Below are positions 5,120 to 11,493 of a DNA stretch of 11,597 nucleotides, piece after piece. The DNA is taken from contig JADBKA010000145.1 of the NCBI GenBank assembly GCA_014896635.1, positions 1-11,597 of the forward strand, read 5' to 3'. Within the stretch, counting starts at the first letter, position 1, and every line of letters begins with the position of its first letter. The position numbers were made by a program, and so were the translations under genes. The notes under the pieces are model-generated. The model saw only the letters and a program-made list of their open reading frames with translations. It was not told the origin of the DNA and did not search any database. Source of the DNA: Ktedonobacteraceae bacterium. Lineage in GTDB: Bacteria > Chloroflexota > Ktedonobacteria > Ktedonobacterales > Ktedonobacteraceae.

Positions 5120-7852
5120 ATGCTCGCAGAGGTACTGACCTCAGCCGCTAGCTGGAACAGCGAGCAGTCGCTGCTTACCTATCGTGTGCCAGACGAGTTA
5201 CAAGCAGCTCTATGCTGCGGACAACTGGTTGCCGTCCCTTACAGGGAGCGGCTCGTCGAGGGCATCGTCTGGCGCATAGACCGGCAGCAAGACAGTACGG
5301 GCGAAGCGATGGAGCGTGAGGAACAGGCGACAGATGTGACCGGTGAACCGTTGCGCGCGATTCGCACCATTCTCGACACCGAGCCGGCTCTACTTTCGCA
5401 TCAAATGGCGCTGGCACAGTGGATTGCTGAATATTACGTCACGCCGCTGGCCCGTGTCGTGCAGATGATGCTCCCGCCTGGCCTGATGCAGCGCACACGT
5501 TCCGTTCTGCGCCTGGCTGAAGACGATCCCACCATGCTGGAGCAGGCTGCTAGAGAGGTATCACCGCGCCTGCGTGCGCTGATCGGTCTGCTGCTCAGCG
5601 ATGGCGAACTGGATACAGAATCGCTGAAAAAAATGCTCGGCGCCAGCAAAGCCAGAGAAGTGCTGCGCGAGATTCGCGCCGGCACGCTGGTCGAAGCCGA
5701 TAGCCAGCTTCAGCCGCCCAGAGCCAGGGTACGTGTGAAGCGGATTGTACGGCTGGCGGCCCAGGGAGAAGCGCTCCTATTGTGGCGTGAGCGCATGGAA
5801 GCACGCCTCCAGCAGAAGCTTGCTGAAGCTACCGAGGCCGCTGAATCCGCCGAAGCGCAAGAAGCACAGGAAACATCCCCGGCTTCACTTGCCACAACAT
5901 CTGACCACCTGCGATCGCGTTCGCATGAGAAGAAGAGCAGAACTGCACCGAATCCCTGGGCGTTGCCCGCATCACCGATAGCGGTATCTCCGTTGTTGCT
6001 GGCATCCGGCGCTGTTCTGACGCTGACGCCGCAGGATCGAGAAAGTTTGCTCATCCGGCGCCAGCTTGCCGCCATTGATCTACTCATGCAGGATGCGCGC
6101 GCCATGCCGCACTGGACGCCTGGCGCGCTCTGCAAGGCCAGCGGGCTGACGGCAGCGCAGCTACAACGCCTGGTCAACAACGGCCTTGTGCTCATCGAAG
6201 AGGTCGAAGTGAGACGCGATCCCCTCCAGGGACGTACGCTGCCTATCAGCCAGCCTCTAACCCTGACAAAAGACCAGCAGGAAGCTGTGCAATACATCCT
6301 GGCGGAAGCGCAGAAAGCTACCGGCGCTCCCATCCTGCTGCATGGTGTAACCGGCAGCGGCAAAACCGAGGTCTATTTACAAGCCCTGGCAGCCATCATC
6401 GCGCAGGGGAAGCGTGGCATTGTGCTGGTGCCTGAGATTGCGCTCACCACTCAGGCAGTACAGCGCGTAGCGAGCCGCTTCCCCGACCGCGTGGCGATTA
6501 TTCATAGCGAGCTTGGCCTGGGCGAGCGATACGACGAGTGGCGCCGCATTCGCGCGGGACAGGTTGACGTGGTGATCGGCTCGCGTTCGGCACTGTTTGC
6601 GCCAGTGCCGGATCTGGGTCTGATCATCGTCGATGAGGAGCACGAAGCGGCTTACAAGCAGAGCGAGCGCAGACCTCTCTACCATGCCCGCGAAGCAGCG
6701 ATCAGGTTGGGACAGATCCTGCGTATCCCGGTGGTCCTGGGCAGCGCCACTCCGTCAGTCGAATCGTTCTACCGCGCCGAGCAGGGCGAGTACCGGCTCT
6801 CCGAGCTGCCTGCCAGAATTGGAGCAGCTCTGCCACCCGTCGAAGTGATCGACCTGCGCAGCGAACTGCGCGCCGGCAACACCAGCATTATCAGTCGCCG
6901 GCTGAATGAAGAACTGGAGCGCGTACTCAGCCAGGGGCAGCAGGCAATCCTCTTTCTGAACCGGCGCGGATCGGCAAGCTGTGTGCTCTGCCGCGACTGC
7001 GGCAATGTGGCGCTCTGCGACCGCTGCGATATCCCACTGACCTACCACTCGACCGAGCGCATCCTGCTCTGCCACTACTGTGGACGCCAGGCCAGAATAC
7101 TGCACTTCTGCCCGGCCTGCAAAAGCTCGGCTATCCGCTACTTCGGGGTGGGAACGGAGAAAGTGCAGGCCACTATCCAGCAACACTTTCCGTCGGCACG
7201 CCTGCTGCGCTGGGACCGCGATACAGCCCGCAACCGGCGCGCGCACGAACAATTGCTGGATCGCTTCGCCAATCGTGAGGCAGATATCCTGGTCGGCACA
7301 CAGATGATTGCAAAGGGGCTTGACCTGCCCGGCGTCACGCTGGTCGGCGTCGTCTCGGCGGATATCGCGCTAAATCTCCCCGATTTCGCCGCCTCTGAAC
7401 GCGCCTTCACACTGCTCACGCAGGTAGCAGGCCGCGCAGGACGGGGCGAGGAGCCAGGACACGTGATCATCCAGACCTTCAACCCGCAGCACTTCTGTAT
7501 CGAAGCCGCTGCAAATCACGACTATCACCAGTTCTACCTCGCGGAGATCGAAGCGCGGCAACGTTACGGTTATCCACCCTTCCGCCGCTTCGTCAAATTC
7601 ACTTACACCCACGAGAACCGCCACCGCTGCCAGAACGAAGCCCTGCTGCTCTACGAACACCTGGCAGCCTGGATAGCACGGCTAGAACTGGCAAATACGG
7701 ATATCGTCGGGCCAGCACCGGCGCTACTGGAGCGCATTCGGGACCGTTATCGCTGGCAGATGATCGTACGCGGTCCCGACCTGCATCCCCTGTTGCGCGT
7801 TATCGACGCCCCCGGCTGGGAGATCGACATTGACCCGGTAAGCACGTTGTGA
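5120..7852 (+). CDS. priA: Primosomal protein N' (replication restart helicase PriA)
   Basis: PriA is a 3'-to-5' superfamily 2 helicase that recognises stalled forks and reloads the replisome. At 910 residues it is longer than E. coli PriA (732). The N-terminal 3'-end-binding domain (about 1-115) precedes a winged-helix region that contains a low-complexity Ala/Glu/Ser stretch (about 226-285). Helicase motifs are intact: Walker A GVTGSGKT at 409-416, DEEH at 505-508, SAT at 542-544, GTQMIAKGLD near 726, and QVAGRAGR at 768-775. Two zinc sites are formed by Cys624, 627, 633, 636, 651, 654, 664 and 667, whose spacing equals that of E. coli; Cys621 is extra. It starts 3 bp after the mutL stop, with AAAGG at 5106-5110 as ribosome binding site, so both should share the SOS-type promoter. 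Confidence 0.97.
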   Translation: MLAEVLTSAASWNSEQSLLTYRVPDELQAALCCGQLVAVPYRERLVEGIVWRIDRQQDSTGEAMEREEQATDVTGEPLRAIRTILDTEPALLSHQMALAQWIAEYYVTPLARVVQMMLPPGLMQRTRSVLRLAEDDPTMLEQAAREVSPRLRALIGLLLSDGELDTESLKKMLGASKAREVLREIRAGTLVEADSQLQPPRARVRVKRIVRLAAQGEALLLWRERMEARLQQKLAEATEAAESAEAQEAQETSPASLATTSDHLRSRSHEKKSRTAPNPWALPASPIAVSPLLLASGAVLTLTPQDRESLLIRRQLAAIDLLMQDARAMPHWTPGALCKASGLTAAQLQRLVNNGLVLIEEVEVRRDPLQGRTLPISQPLTLTKDQQEAVQYILAEAQKATGAPILLHGVTGSGKTEVYLQALAAIIAQGKRGIVLVPEIALTTQAVQRVASRFPDRVAIIHSELGLGERYDEWRRIRAGQVDVVIGSRSALFAPVPDLGLIIVDEEHEAAYKQSERRPLYHAREAAIRLGQILRIPVVLGSATPSVESFYRAEQGEYRLSELPARIGAALPPVEVIDLRSELRAGNTSIISRRLNEELERVLSQGQQAILFLNRRGSASCVLCRDCGNVALCDRCDIPLTYHSTERILLCHYCGRQARILHFCPACKSSAIRYFGVGTEKVQATIQQHFPSARLLRWDRDTARNRRAHEQLLDRFANREADILVGTQMIAKGLDLPGVTLVGVVSADIALNLPDFAASERAFTLLTQVAGRAGRGEEPGHVIIQTFNPQHFCIEAAANHDYHQFYLAEIEARQRYGYPPFRRFVKFTYTHENRHRCQNEALLLYEHLAAWIARLELANTDIVGPAPALLERIRDRYRWQMIVRGPDLHPLLRVIDAPGWEIDIDPVSTL

Positions 7853-7872
7853 AATCCGGCCCGGTGATCATT

Positions 7873-7886
7873 ACATACCAGTATGT
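7873..7886. promoter_or_regulatory. Small palindrome between priA and the MOSC gene
   Basis: ACATAC-CA-GTATGT has perfect 6-bp arms. Its size and sequence resemble operators of TetR- or PadR-type repressors, but no such regulator is nearby. It lies 132 bp before the MOSC start. It is not followed by a T tract, so it is not an obvious terminator for priA. Confidence 0.3.
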
Positions 7887-8017
7887 TAATCTCGCTGCCC
7901 TTCATCGTCTTGATTGATAAGCGGCTGCTATCGAGGTGGATGTTCCTCCGATCATCTCCCTCTAAAAAAATCTGATATGAGAAATTATATCTATACGTGA
8001 AAGGACATATTGAACAT

Positions 8018-8488
8018 ATGTGGAAAGGCACAGTTGTTTCCATCCATATTACACATGCAGAAAGTGCGCCAATGATTGATATTGAGGAAGCCCACGCTGT
8101 CCCCGGCAGAGGGATCGAGGGAGATCGCTACTTTCTGGGAACCGGCCACTTCTCACCTCACTTCGGACCTGCTTATGAGATGACGCTGATTGAAATAGAG
8201 ACAATTGAAGCGATGAGACGCGACGACGGTATTGAGATTGAACCGCGCGAGGCGCGCCGCAATGTGGTGACCGCCGGTGTGCCACTGAACCACCTGGTGG
8301 GACGCGAATTTATGGTTGGCGAGGTGCGAGCGCGCGGTATTCGTCTCTGCGAACCATGCTTTCACCTGACACAACTTATTGATCCGAACTCGCTGAGCAG
8401 CCTCATCCATCGTGGAGGCTTGCGCGCTCAAATTCTGACAGAAGGGGTTTTTCGCCCCGGCGACCCGATTTTCATGATCGAAGAGTAA
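8018..8488 (+). CDS. MOSC domain-containing protein
   Basis: The 156-residue protein is a stand-alone MOSC domain. The conserved core is present: WKGTVVSIHI at the N-terminus, PGRGIEGDRY near residue 29, EPREARRNVVT near 76, the family cysteine in LCEPC (Cys111 and Cys114), and HRGGLRAQILTEG near 131 followed by GD at 148-149. MOSC domains occur at the C-terminus of molybdenum cofactor sulfurase and in YiiM/YuaD-like proteins, where they handle sulfur or molybdopterin-linked substrates; the substrate of this one is unknown. ATG 8018 is chosen over GTG 7997 because AAAGGA (8000-8005) lies in front of it and the family N-terminus begins there. No molybdenum cofactor genes are adjacent. Confidence 0.88.
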   Translation: MWKGTVVSIHITHAESAPMIDIEEAHAVPGRGIEGDRYFLGTGHFSPHFGPAYEMTLIEIETIEAMRRDDGIEIEPREARRNVVTAGVPLNHLVGREFMVGEVRARGIRLCEPCFHLTQLIDPNSLSSLIHRGGLRAQILTEGVFRPGDPIFMIEE

Positions 8489-8658
8489 GAGCAGATTCTC
8501 TTGAGGAGAAAAGTGCGAGAAGATCTTCTCCTGCTTGTTAGAAACCGGCAAATATTGCCGGGGAGTTGCCAGCTCACCCGCAAGCCAGAGGGCCAGGGCG
8601 ACCGCCAGGGCCGCCCCTTACTATTATGGGATTCCCCACAATCGTTTTGCCGGCTCAC
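8489..8658. other. Convergent intergenic region with overlapping palindromes
   Basis: The plus-strand MOSC gene and the minus-strand membrane protein gene converge here. GAGAAGATCTTCTC (8517-8530) is a perfect 14-bp palindrome. AGGAGAA at 8504-8510 also pairs with TTCTCCT at 8526-8532, so the structures compete. CCGGCAA/TTGCCGG (8545-8561, 3-nt loop) is followed on the minus strand by TTTCTAAC and may be a weak terminator for the membrane protein gene. No gene is seen. Confidence 0.4.
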
Positions 8659-8967
8659 TTAGTAACGTGGGGGAGACGAGGGCGGATATGCGGGATTCAT
8701 CGGTGGAAATCGCGGGTCGCGGGACATGCGCAGCGCATTCAACTCGTTATGGATGGGCCACTGAGCAAACGCCAGGTAGAGGATGACGATGAAATTGGCA
8801 ATGGGAATAAACAGCAGCAAACTCAACGCACCGCTGAATCCCGCCTTCGAGAAGATCTTCCACCAGGCCACGACCATAAGAACAGCCAGCGCCAGGCCGA
8901 TAATGCCTGCAACAAGACTGAAACCTGTAAGTGCTGCTATTGCTCCTGCCGCTTCAGAATCACTCAT
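8659..8967 (-). CDS. Small membrane protein of unknown function
   Basis: The 102-residue protein has two hydrophobic segments, about residues 13-36 and 45-68. Between them is WWKIFSKAGFSGAL, then IPIANFIVILYLAFAQWPI. This layout (a lysine-anchored turn with AGxxG, then P-x-x-N in the second helix) recurs in small bacterial membrane proteins of unknown role. The tail (about 80-102) is rich in Pro and Arg. ATG at 8965-8967 is the start because an excellent AAGGAGAG (8973-8980) lies 5 nt upstream; starts farther out lack this. A sigma-70-type promoter precedes it, so it is a single-gene unit. Confidence 0.75.
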   Translation of the reverse strand: MSDSEAAGAIAALTGFSLVAGIIGLALAVLMVVAWWKIFSKAGFSGALSLLLFIPIANFIVILYLAFAQWPIHNELNALRMSRDPRFPPMNPAYPPSSPPRY

Positions 8968-9027
8968 GCGATCTCTCCTTTTGTGAAGGTAGTAGACATA
9001 CAAAAAAACTCCAGCAAATGTGACTCT

Positions 9028-9056
9028 ATTGTAGCGGCATTGTGCTGAAATGACAA
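9028..9056 (-). promoter_or_regulatory. Promoter of the small membrane protein gene
   Basis: On the minus strand TTGTCA (9051-9056) and TACAAT (9028-9033) are separated by exactly 17 bp, each 5 of 6 to consensus. Transcription would start near 9021, about 54 nt before the ATG at 8967. Confidence 0.65.
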
Positions 9057-9245
9057 TGATTTTTTCTCAACCTGGGAGTGAGCTTTTTCACTGTACATAC
9101 ACGCTCTTTGTCACGATGTAGATACTCCCTCCGGGGTTAATTTCAGGGAAATATCTCCATCTCCTCTTTGCTTTGCTTCACGCAATGAAGCACGGGCTTC
9201 GCTGCCTGAGGGTTTTTCAGCGGGTGCGTGCGATACCGTAGAGAG
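9057..9245. other. Intergenic region, no established gene
   Basis: The stretch lies between the membrane protein promoter and the terminator of the 79-aa gene. GGGAGT at 9074-9079 pairs with ACTCCC at 9124-9129, and GCTTCA/TGAAGC forms a 6-bp hairpin near 9175-9191. A 52-codon open frame on the minus strand (9111-9269) crosses it, but its codon use and context do not support a gene; it is discussed among the findings. Confidence 0.4.
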
Positions 9246-9285
9246 AAAAAGCGCGAAGCAGCAAACCATGCTTACTGCTTCGCGC
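9245..9285 (-). terminator. Intrinsic terminator of the 79-aa protein gene
   Basis: A perfect 11-bp stem is formed by GCGCGAAGCAG (9251-9261) and CTGCTTCGCGC (9275-9285), with a 13-nt loop. On the minus strand the stem is followed directly by TTTTTC (9245-9250). It starts 24 bp past the stop codon of the gene at 9310-9549. Confidence 0.88.
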
Positions 9286-9309
9286 CTCGTTCCTGTTGAA
9301 GTATTTATT

Positions 9310-9549
9310 TTACAGCTCTATTCTGCCATTTTCAACGAGCAGCTTGAGAAACTCCAGGTGACGCACAACCTCTACGCGATCACTGCCGCCATTCTGATAC
9401 CATTGACGCAGCCAGAGCAATGATACCACCTCGTCCTGGGTGAACCCGTTCAATGTCAGTTCTTCAATTTCGCTTTCCGTTACGGTATCGTTCAGATTTG
9501 TTACCATTTCTAACGGTTGGGTGTTCATTTCTAATGGTTGTGTGTTCAT
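9310..9549 (-). CDS. 79-residue protein of unknown function
   Basis: I do not recognise this family. The N-terminus is a tandem seven-residue duplication, MNTQPLE MNTQPLE, then a short acidic stretch (about 19-30). A probable helical region follows, LNGFTQDEVVSLLWLRQWYQ at 33-52, and RVEVVRHLEFLKLLVENGRIEL at the C-terminus; this half is compact, charged and free of membrane segments. ATG 9547-9549 is chosen because GGAAGGA (9557-9563) lies 7 nt upstream. An open frame extends to 9735, but its extra residues are Arg/Ser-rich and not protein-like. A TACAAT (9574-9579) could serve as -10, giving a leader of about 18 nt. A clean terminator follows, which supports a genuine transcription unit. 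Confidence 0.7.
   Translation of the reverse strand: MNTQPLEMNTQPLEMVTNLNDTVTESEIEELTLNGFTQDEVVSLLWLRQWYQNGGSDRVEVVRHLEFLKLLVENGRIEL
9505..9546 (-). repeat. 21-bp tandem duplication at the gene start
   Basis: Two 21-bp units (9505-9525 and 9526-9546) differ at only two positions. Each encodes a NTQPLEM unit, so the gene has three in-frame ATG codons within 15 codons. Only the outermost has a good ribosome binding site. Confidence 0.85.
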
Positions 9550-9631
9550 AATTTTATCCTTCCACCTGTACTGATTGTACAAGGATTCCTCCGCTGCCTG
9601 TTTCCGCTCTGCTGGCTGCTCCTCACTCACC

Positions 9632-9652
9632 GTTGAGAAGGAACTTCTCAAC
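9632..9652. promoter_or_regulatory. Perfect 21-bp dyad upstream of the 79-aa gene
   Basis: GTTGAGAAG (9632-9640) and CTTCTCAAC (9644-9652) are exact inverted copies around a GAA centre. The site is 83 bp before the ATG at 9549. It has no T tract on either strand, so it fits a protein-binding operator or a leader hairpin better than a terminator. Confidence 0.5.
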
Positions 9653-10096
9653 CAGATTAAACGTTTGCTGCTACATCTTCTCAAATACGAGTTCCTGCAT
9701 CCTCGCTTCCTCCTCTCTCCCTTCAACCTTCTCACCTATCTATTCTTCACAAGCAAAGTATAAGCGGAAATCGGGGGTGCGGCTATCTGTGACGCTACAT
9801 TCTCTCTGTGAAATATCTCACTTCCGGCGCAAAGCTTTATCCTTCTCCCGCCCTCTCACATCTACTGGCCGACCGGCCTGCTTTCCTTGCCCACGCCAGA
9901 AAGGGTCGAACTGAATTATCTGTTGTGTATACGGATAGAACCTGTAAAAAGTTCCACCCGTCTTCACCTTTCACTAAAAGATAACACGGCAGGGCGTCAA
10001 TTTATTTTCTTTTTTGGCTGCTGAGCTTAAATTGCTTCTGCCCTTTGCTGCGCACAGCTATCCTGCCGTGCTCACTAAATCATCCAGCAAAACAGG
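9653..10096. other. Gene-poor region
   Basis: No convincing gene is found on either strand. TATACT on the minus strand (9757-9762) is a possible -10 for the 79-aa gene, without a good -35. A 9-bp inverted repeat, CACGGCAGG (9985-9993) and CCTGCCGTG (10062-10070), encloses an A/T-rich segment. The remainder appears unstructured. Confidence 0.4.
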
Positions 10097-10297
10097 TGCG
10101 GGAAAAAAGGCAAGGGGACACCCCTTGAACCCCGTCAGGGGGCGGCCCCCTGCCCCCCCATTTCCCGCAGGCTTTTCGCCGCGATACTGGTCATGCATAT
10201 ACTGTCCCATCAGGATGTAGAGTTTTGCCGTGTCGGCCATCTGATTCGCCTTGCTGGTGCGTCCGTGTGCATAGGCGTTTTCAAGGCTCCCTGACAA
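10058..10297 (-). CDS. Doubtful small open frame downstream of tlyA
   Basis: This 79-codon frame starts at TTG 10295-10297, 8 bp after the tlyA stop. The first 40 or so codons look protein-like (for example MADTAKLYILMGQYMHDQYR) with codon use similar to neighbours, but I do not recognise a family. From about codon 42 it runs through the GC-rich structured element, producing a GNGGAGGRPL-type tail, and its stop codon lies beyond the probable terminator at 10103-10127. There is no good ribosome binding site. It may be the leftover of a gene whose 3' end was replaced by the repeat, or no gene at all. Confidence 0.25.
   Translation of the reverse strand: MSGSLENAYAHGRTSKANQMADTAKLYILMGQYMHDQYRGEKPAGNGGAGGRPLTGFKGCPLAFFPAPVLLDDLVSTAG
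10097..10169. repeat. Structured GC-rich element with nested hairpins
   Basis: An outer 9-bp stem, TGCGGGAAA (10097-10105) and TTTCCCGCA (10161-10169), encloses two perfect hairpins: CAAGGGG/CCCCTTG (10111-10127) and CAGGGGG/CCCCCTG (10136-10152), each with a 3-nt loop. The whole could fold as a three-way junction. Base composition differs strongly from the flanks, which suggests an inserted mobile repeat. The minus strand carries several G runs of four to seven that could alternatively form a G-quadruplex. Confidence 0.7.
10103..10127 (-). terminator. Intrinsic terminator of the tlyA transcript
   Basis: On the minus strand the 7-bp stem CAAGGGG/CCCCTTG is followed by CC and a T6 run (A6 at 10103-10108). 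It lies about 180 bp beyond the tlyA stop codon, inside the structured element at 10097-10169, and is the first terminator-like structure after tlyA. Confidence 0.6.
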
Positions 10298-10305
10298 AAC
10301 TTCTG

Positions 10306-11070
10306 TTAGCTCTCTTGCATGCGCAGCAGGAAGAGGAATTCTTTATTACCGTCGCGTCCGAGGAGCGGCGATTCGGTTTCGCTCTCTACGACAAAAGGGG
10401 TATGCCCTGGAATCCAGGCGCGCAGTTCGCTCAGCACGCGCTGATGGACCTGAGGATCGCTGATGACGCCGGCGCCGCGATCCGCTTCCTGCTTGCCTGC
10501 CTCGAACTGCGGCTTGACCAGGCACACAATCCATGTTTGCGGCGATCTGACGAGCAGCGGCACAAGAGCGGGCAGGACCAGGCGCAGGGAGATGAAAGAG
10601 ACGTCGATGGTTGCACACTGTGCCGGTTCGGGTAGCGCTGTCAGGTGGCGAATGTTTGTGCGCTCCATTACCACGACTCGCGGATCACGGCGCAATGTCC
10701 ACGCCAGTTGACCATACCCGACATCGACGGCATAGACTTTGCGTGCGCCGCGTTGCAGCAGAACCTGGGTGAAGCCGCCGGTCGAGGCGCCAACGTCGAT
10801 GGCGACCAGCCCGGTCGGGTCGAGGTGGAACGTATCCAGCGCCTTCTCCAGCTTGAGGCCGCCCCGGCTGACATATTTGAGTTCCGCCGGCGTTTCCGCC
10901 AACTGGCAGACCGCGTTGAGCGGTATCATCGTTCCTGCTTTATCAACCGAGCGGCCATCGACAAGCACCTGCCCGGCCATGATCAGCGCGCGCGCCCGCT
11001 CGCGGCTAGGCGCGATTCCTCGCCTGACCAGCGCCGTATCCAGGCGCTCTTTGTTTGCCGTCTTGCCCAT
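10306..11070 (-). CDS. tlyA: TlyA family rRNA 2'-O-methyltransferase
   Basis: The 254-residue protein uses S-adenosylmethionine to methylate ribose 2'-OH groups of rRNA; the mycobacterial TlyA modifies 16S C1409 and 23S C1920. An S4 RNA-binding domain covers about residues 8-65, then YVSRGGLKLEKAL leads into an FtsJ-like Rossmann domain with the cofactor loop DVGASTGGFT at 92-101 and a DVGYGQL strand at 116-122. The K-D-K-E catalytic tetrad of the family is present as Lys73, Asp156 (DVSFISL), Lys186 (LVKPQFE) and Glu244 (GNKEFLF). Some relatives were once called haemolysins, which is a poor description. The ATG at 11068-11070 has only a weak AAGAGA upstream. It lies 47 bp after tRNA-Lys and may be read from the tRNA promoter. 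Confidence 0.93.
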   Translation of the reverse strand: MGKTANKERLDTALVRRGIAPSRERARALIMAGQVLVDGRSVDKAGTMIPLNAVCQLAETPAELKYVSRGGLKLEKALDTFHLDPTGLVAIDVGASTGGFTQVLLQRGARKVYAVDVGYGQLAWTLRRDPRVVVMERTNIRHLTALPEPAQCATIDVSFISLRLVLPALVPLLVRSPQTWIVCLVKPQFEAGKQEADRGAGVISDPQVHQRVLSELRAWIPGHTPFVVESETESPLLGRDGNKEFLFLLRMQES

Positions 11071-11117
11071 GCTCTCTTAATCATCTGGTCAATCAAATGA
11101 CAAAAAGCAAAATAAAA

Positions 11118-11189
11118 TGACCGCGGTGGGATTCGAACCCACGGCCAATCGCTTAAAAGGCGATTGCTCTACCCCTGAGCTACGCGGTC
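11118..11189 (-). tRNA. tRNA-Lys (anticodon UUU)
   Basis: On the minus strand the 72-nt sequence folds as a cloverleaf. The acceptor stem GACCGCG/CGCGGTC is perfect, with discriminator A. The D arm begins GCTC, the anticodon loop is CTTTTAA with anticodon TTT, and the T arm is GTGGG-TTCGAAT-CCCAC. The 3' CCA is not encoded and must be added by an enzyme. A promoter lies just upstream and tlyA follows. Confidence 0.97.
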
Positions 11190-11211
11190 GGGTGTCTCTA
11201 TCGACGGCTGT

Positions 11212-11240
11212 ATTGTAGCGTAATTTGCGCGGCTTTGCAA
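11212..11240 (-). promoter_or_regulatory. tRNA-Lys promoter
   Basis: On the minus strand TTGCAA (11235-11240) and TACAAT (11212-11217) are spaced by 17 bp. Transcription would begin near 11205, about 16 nt before the tRNA. The -10 context CTACAATA is the same as in the membrane protein promoter at 9028-9056. Confidence 0.65.
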
Positions 11241-11297
11241 GGGGGTCTTCTCTCCGATTTTTTTGCCGAAAGTTTTTGCCAGGCGCCAGAATCTGAG

Positions 11298-11336
11298 AAA
11301 AAAACTCTTGACAGGGCTGATAGCCTGTGCTATTAT
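11298..11336 (+). promoter_or_regulatory. Strong 5S rRNA promoter
   Basis: A perfect -35 TTGACA (11308-11313) and TATTAT (11331-11336) are 17 bp apart, with TGC before the -10 (extended -10). An A7 run at 11298-11304, just upstream of the -35, fits an UP element. Transcription should start near 11343, about 30 nt before 5S rRNA. It diverges from the tRNA-Lys promoter. Confidence 0.85.
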
Positions 11337-11372
11337 ACTTCCCGTCACAAGGAATTGCTCGCATGGGCAGGT

Positions 11373-11493
11373 GAGCCGGTGACAATAGCGAAGAGGGTAC
11401 ACCCGTTCCCATCCCGAACACGGTAGTTAAGCTCTTCAGCTCCGATGATACTGCGGGGGCAACCTCGTGGGAAAATAGGACGTCGCCGGCTCA
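11373..11493 (+). rRNA. rrf: 5S ribosomal RNA
   Basis: The sequence carries the universal 5S core: ATAGCGAAGAGG, ACACCCGTTCCCATCCCGAA, CACGGTAGTTAAGCTCTTCAG, CTCCGATGATACTGC and GTGGGAAAATAGGACG. The ends pair as helix I, AGCCGGTGAC with GTCGCCGGCT. Ends are placed by comparison with Bacillus 5S rRNA and are uncertain by a few bases. Pairing continues well beyond helix I in both directions. It has its own promoter and terminator, and no 16S or 23S rRNA lies within the window, so it appears to be a separate unit. Confidence 0.96.

Noticed and set aside
5710..6363. Minus-strand open frame of 217 codons inside priA
   Set aside because: It is Ser/Arg/Ala-rich, antisense to the PriA winged-helix and Walker A region, and has no start signal.
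9550..9735. N-terminal extension of the 79-aa gene to a 141-aa protein
   Set aside because: The added 62 residues are Arg/Ser/Glu-rich with no protein character, and the strong ribosome binding site points to the ATG at 9547-9549.
9985..10070. Noncoding RNA enclosed by the CACGGCAGG/CCTGCCGTG inverted repeat
   Set aside because: A single 9-bp repeat across 68 bp can occur by chance in a region of this size, and there is no promoter or T tract associated with it.
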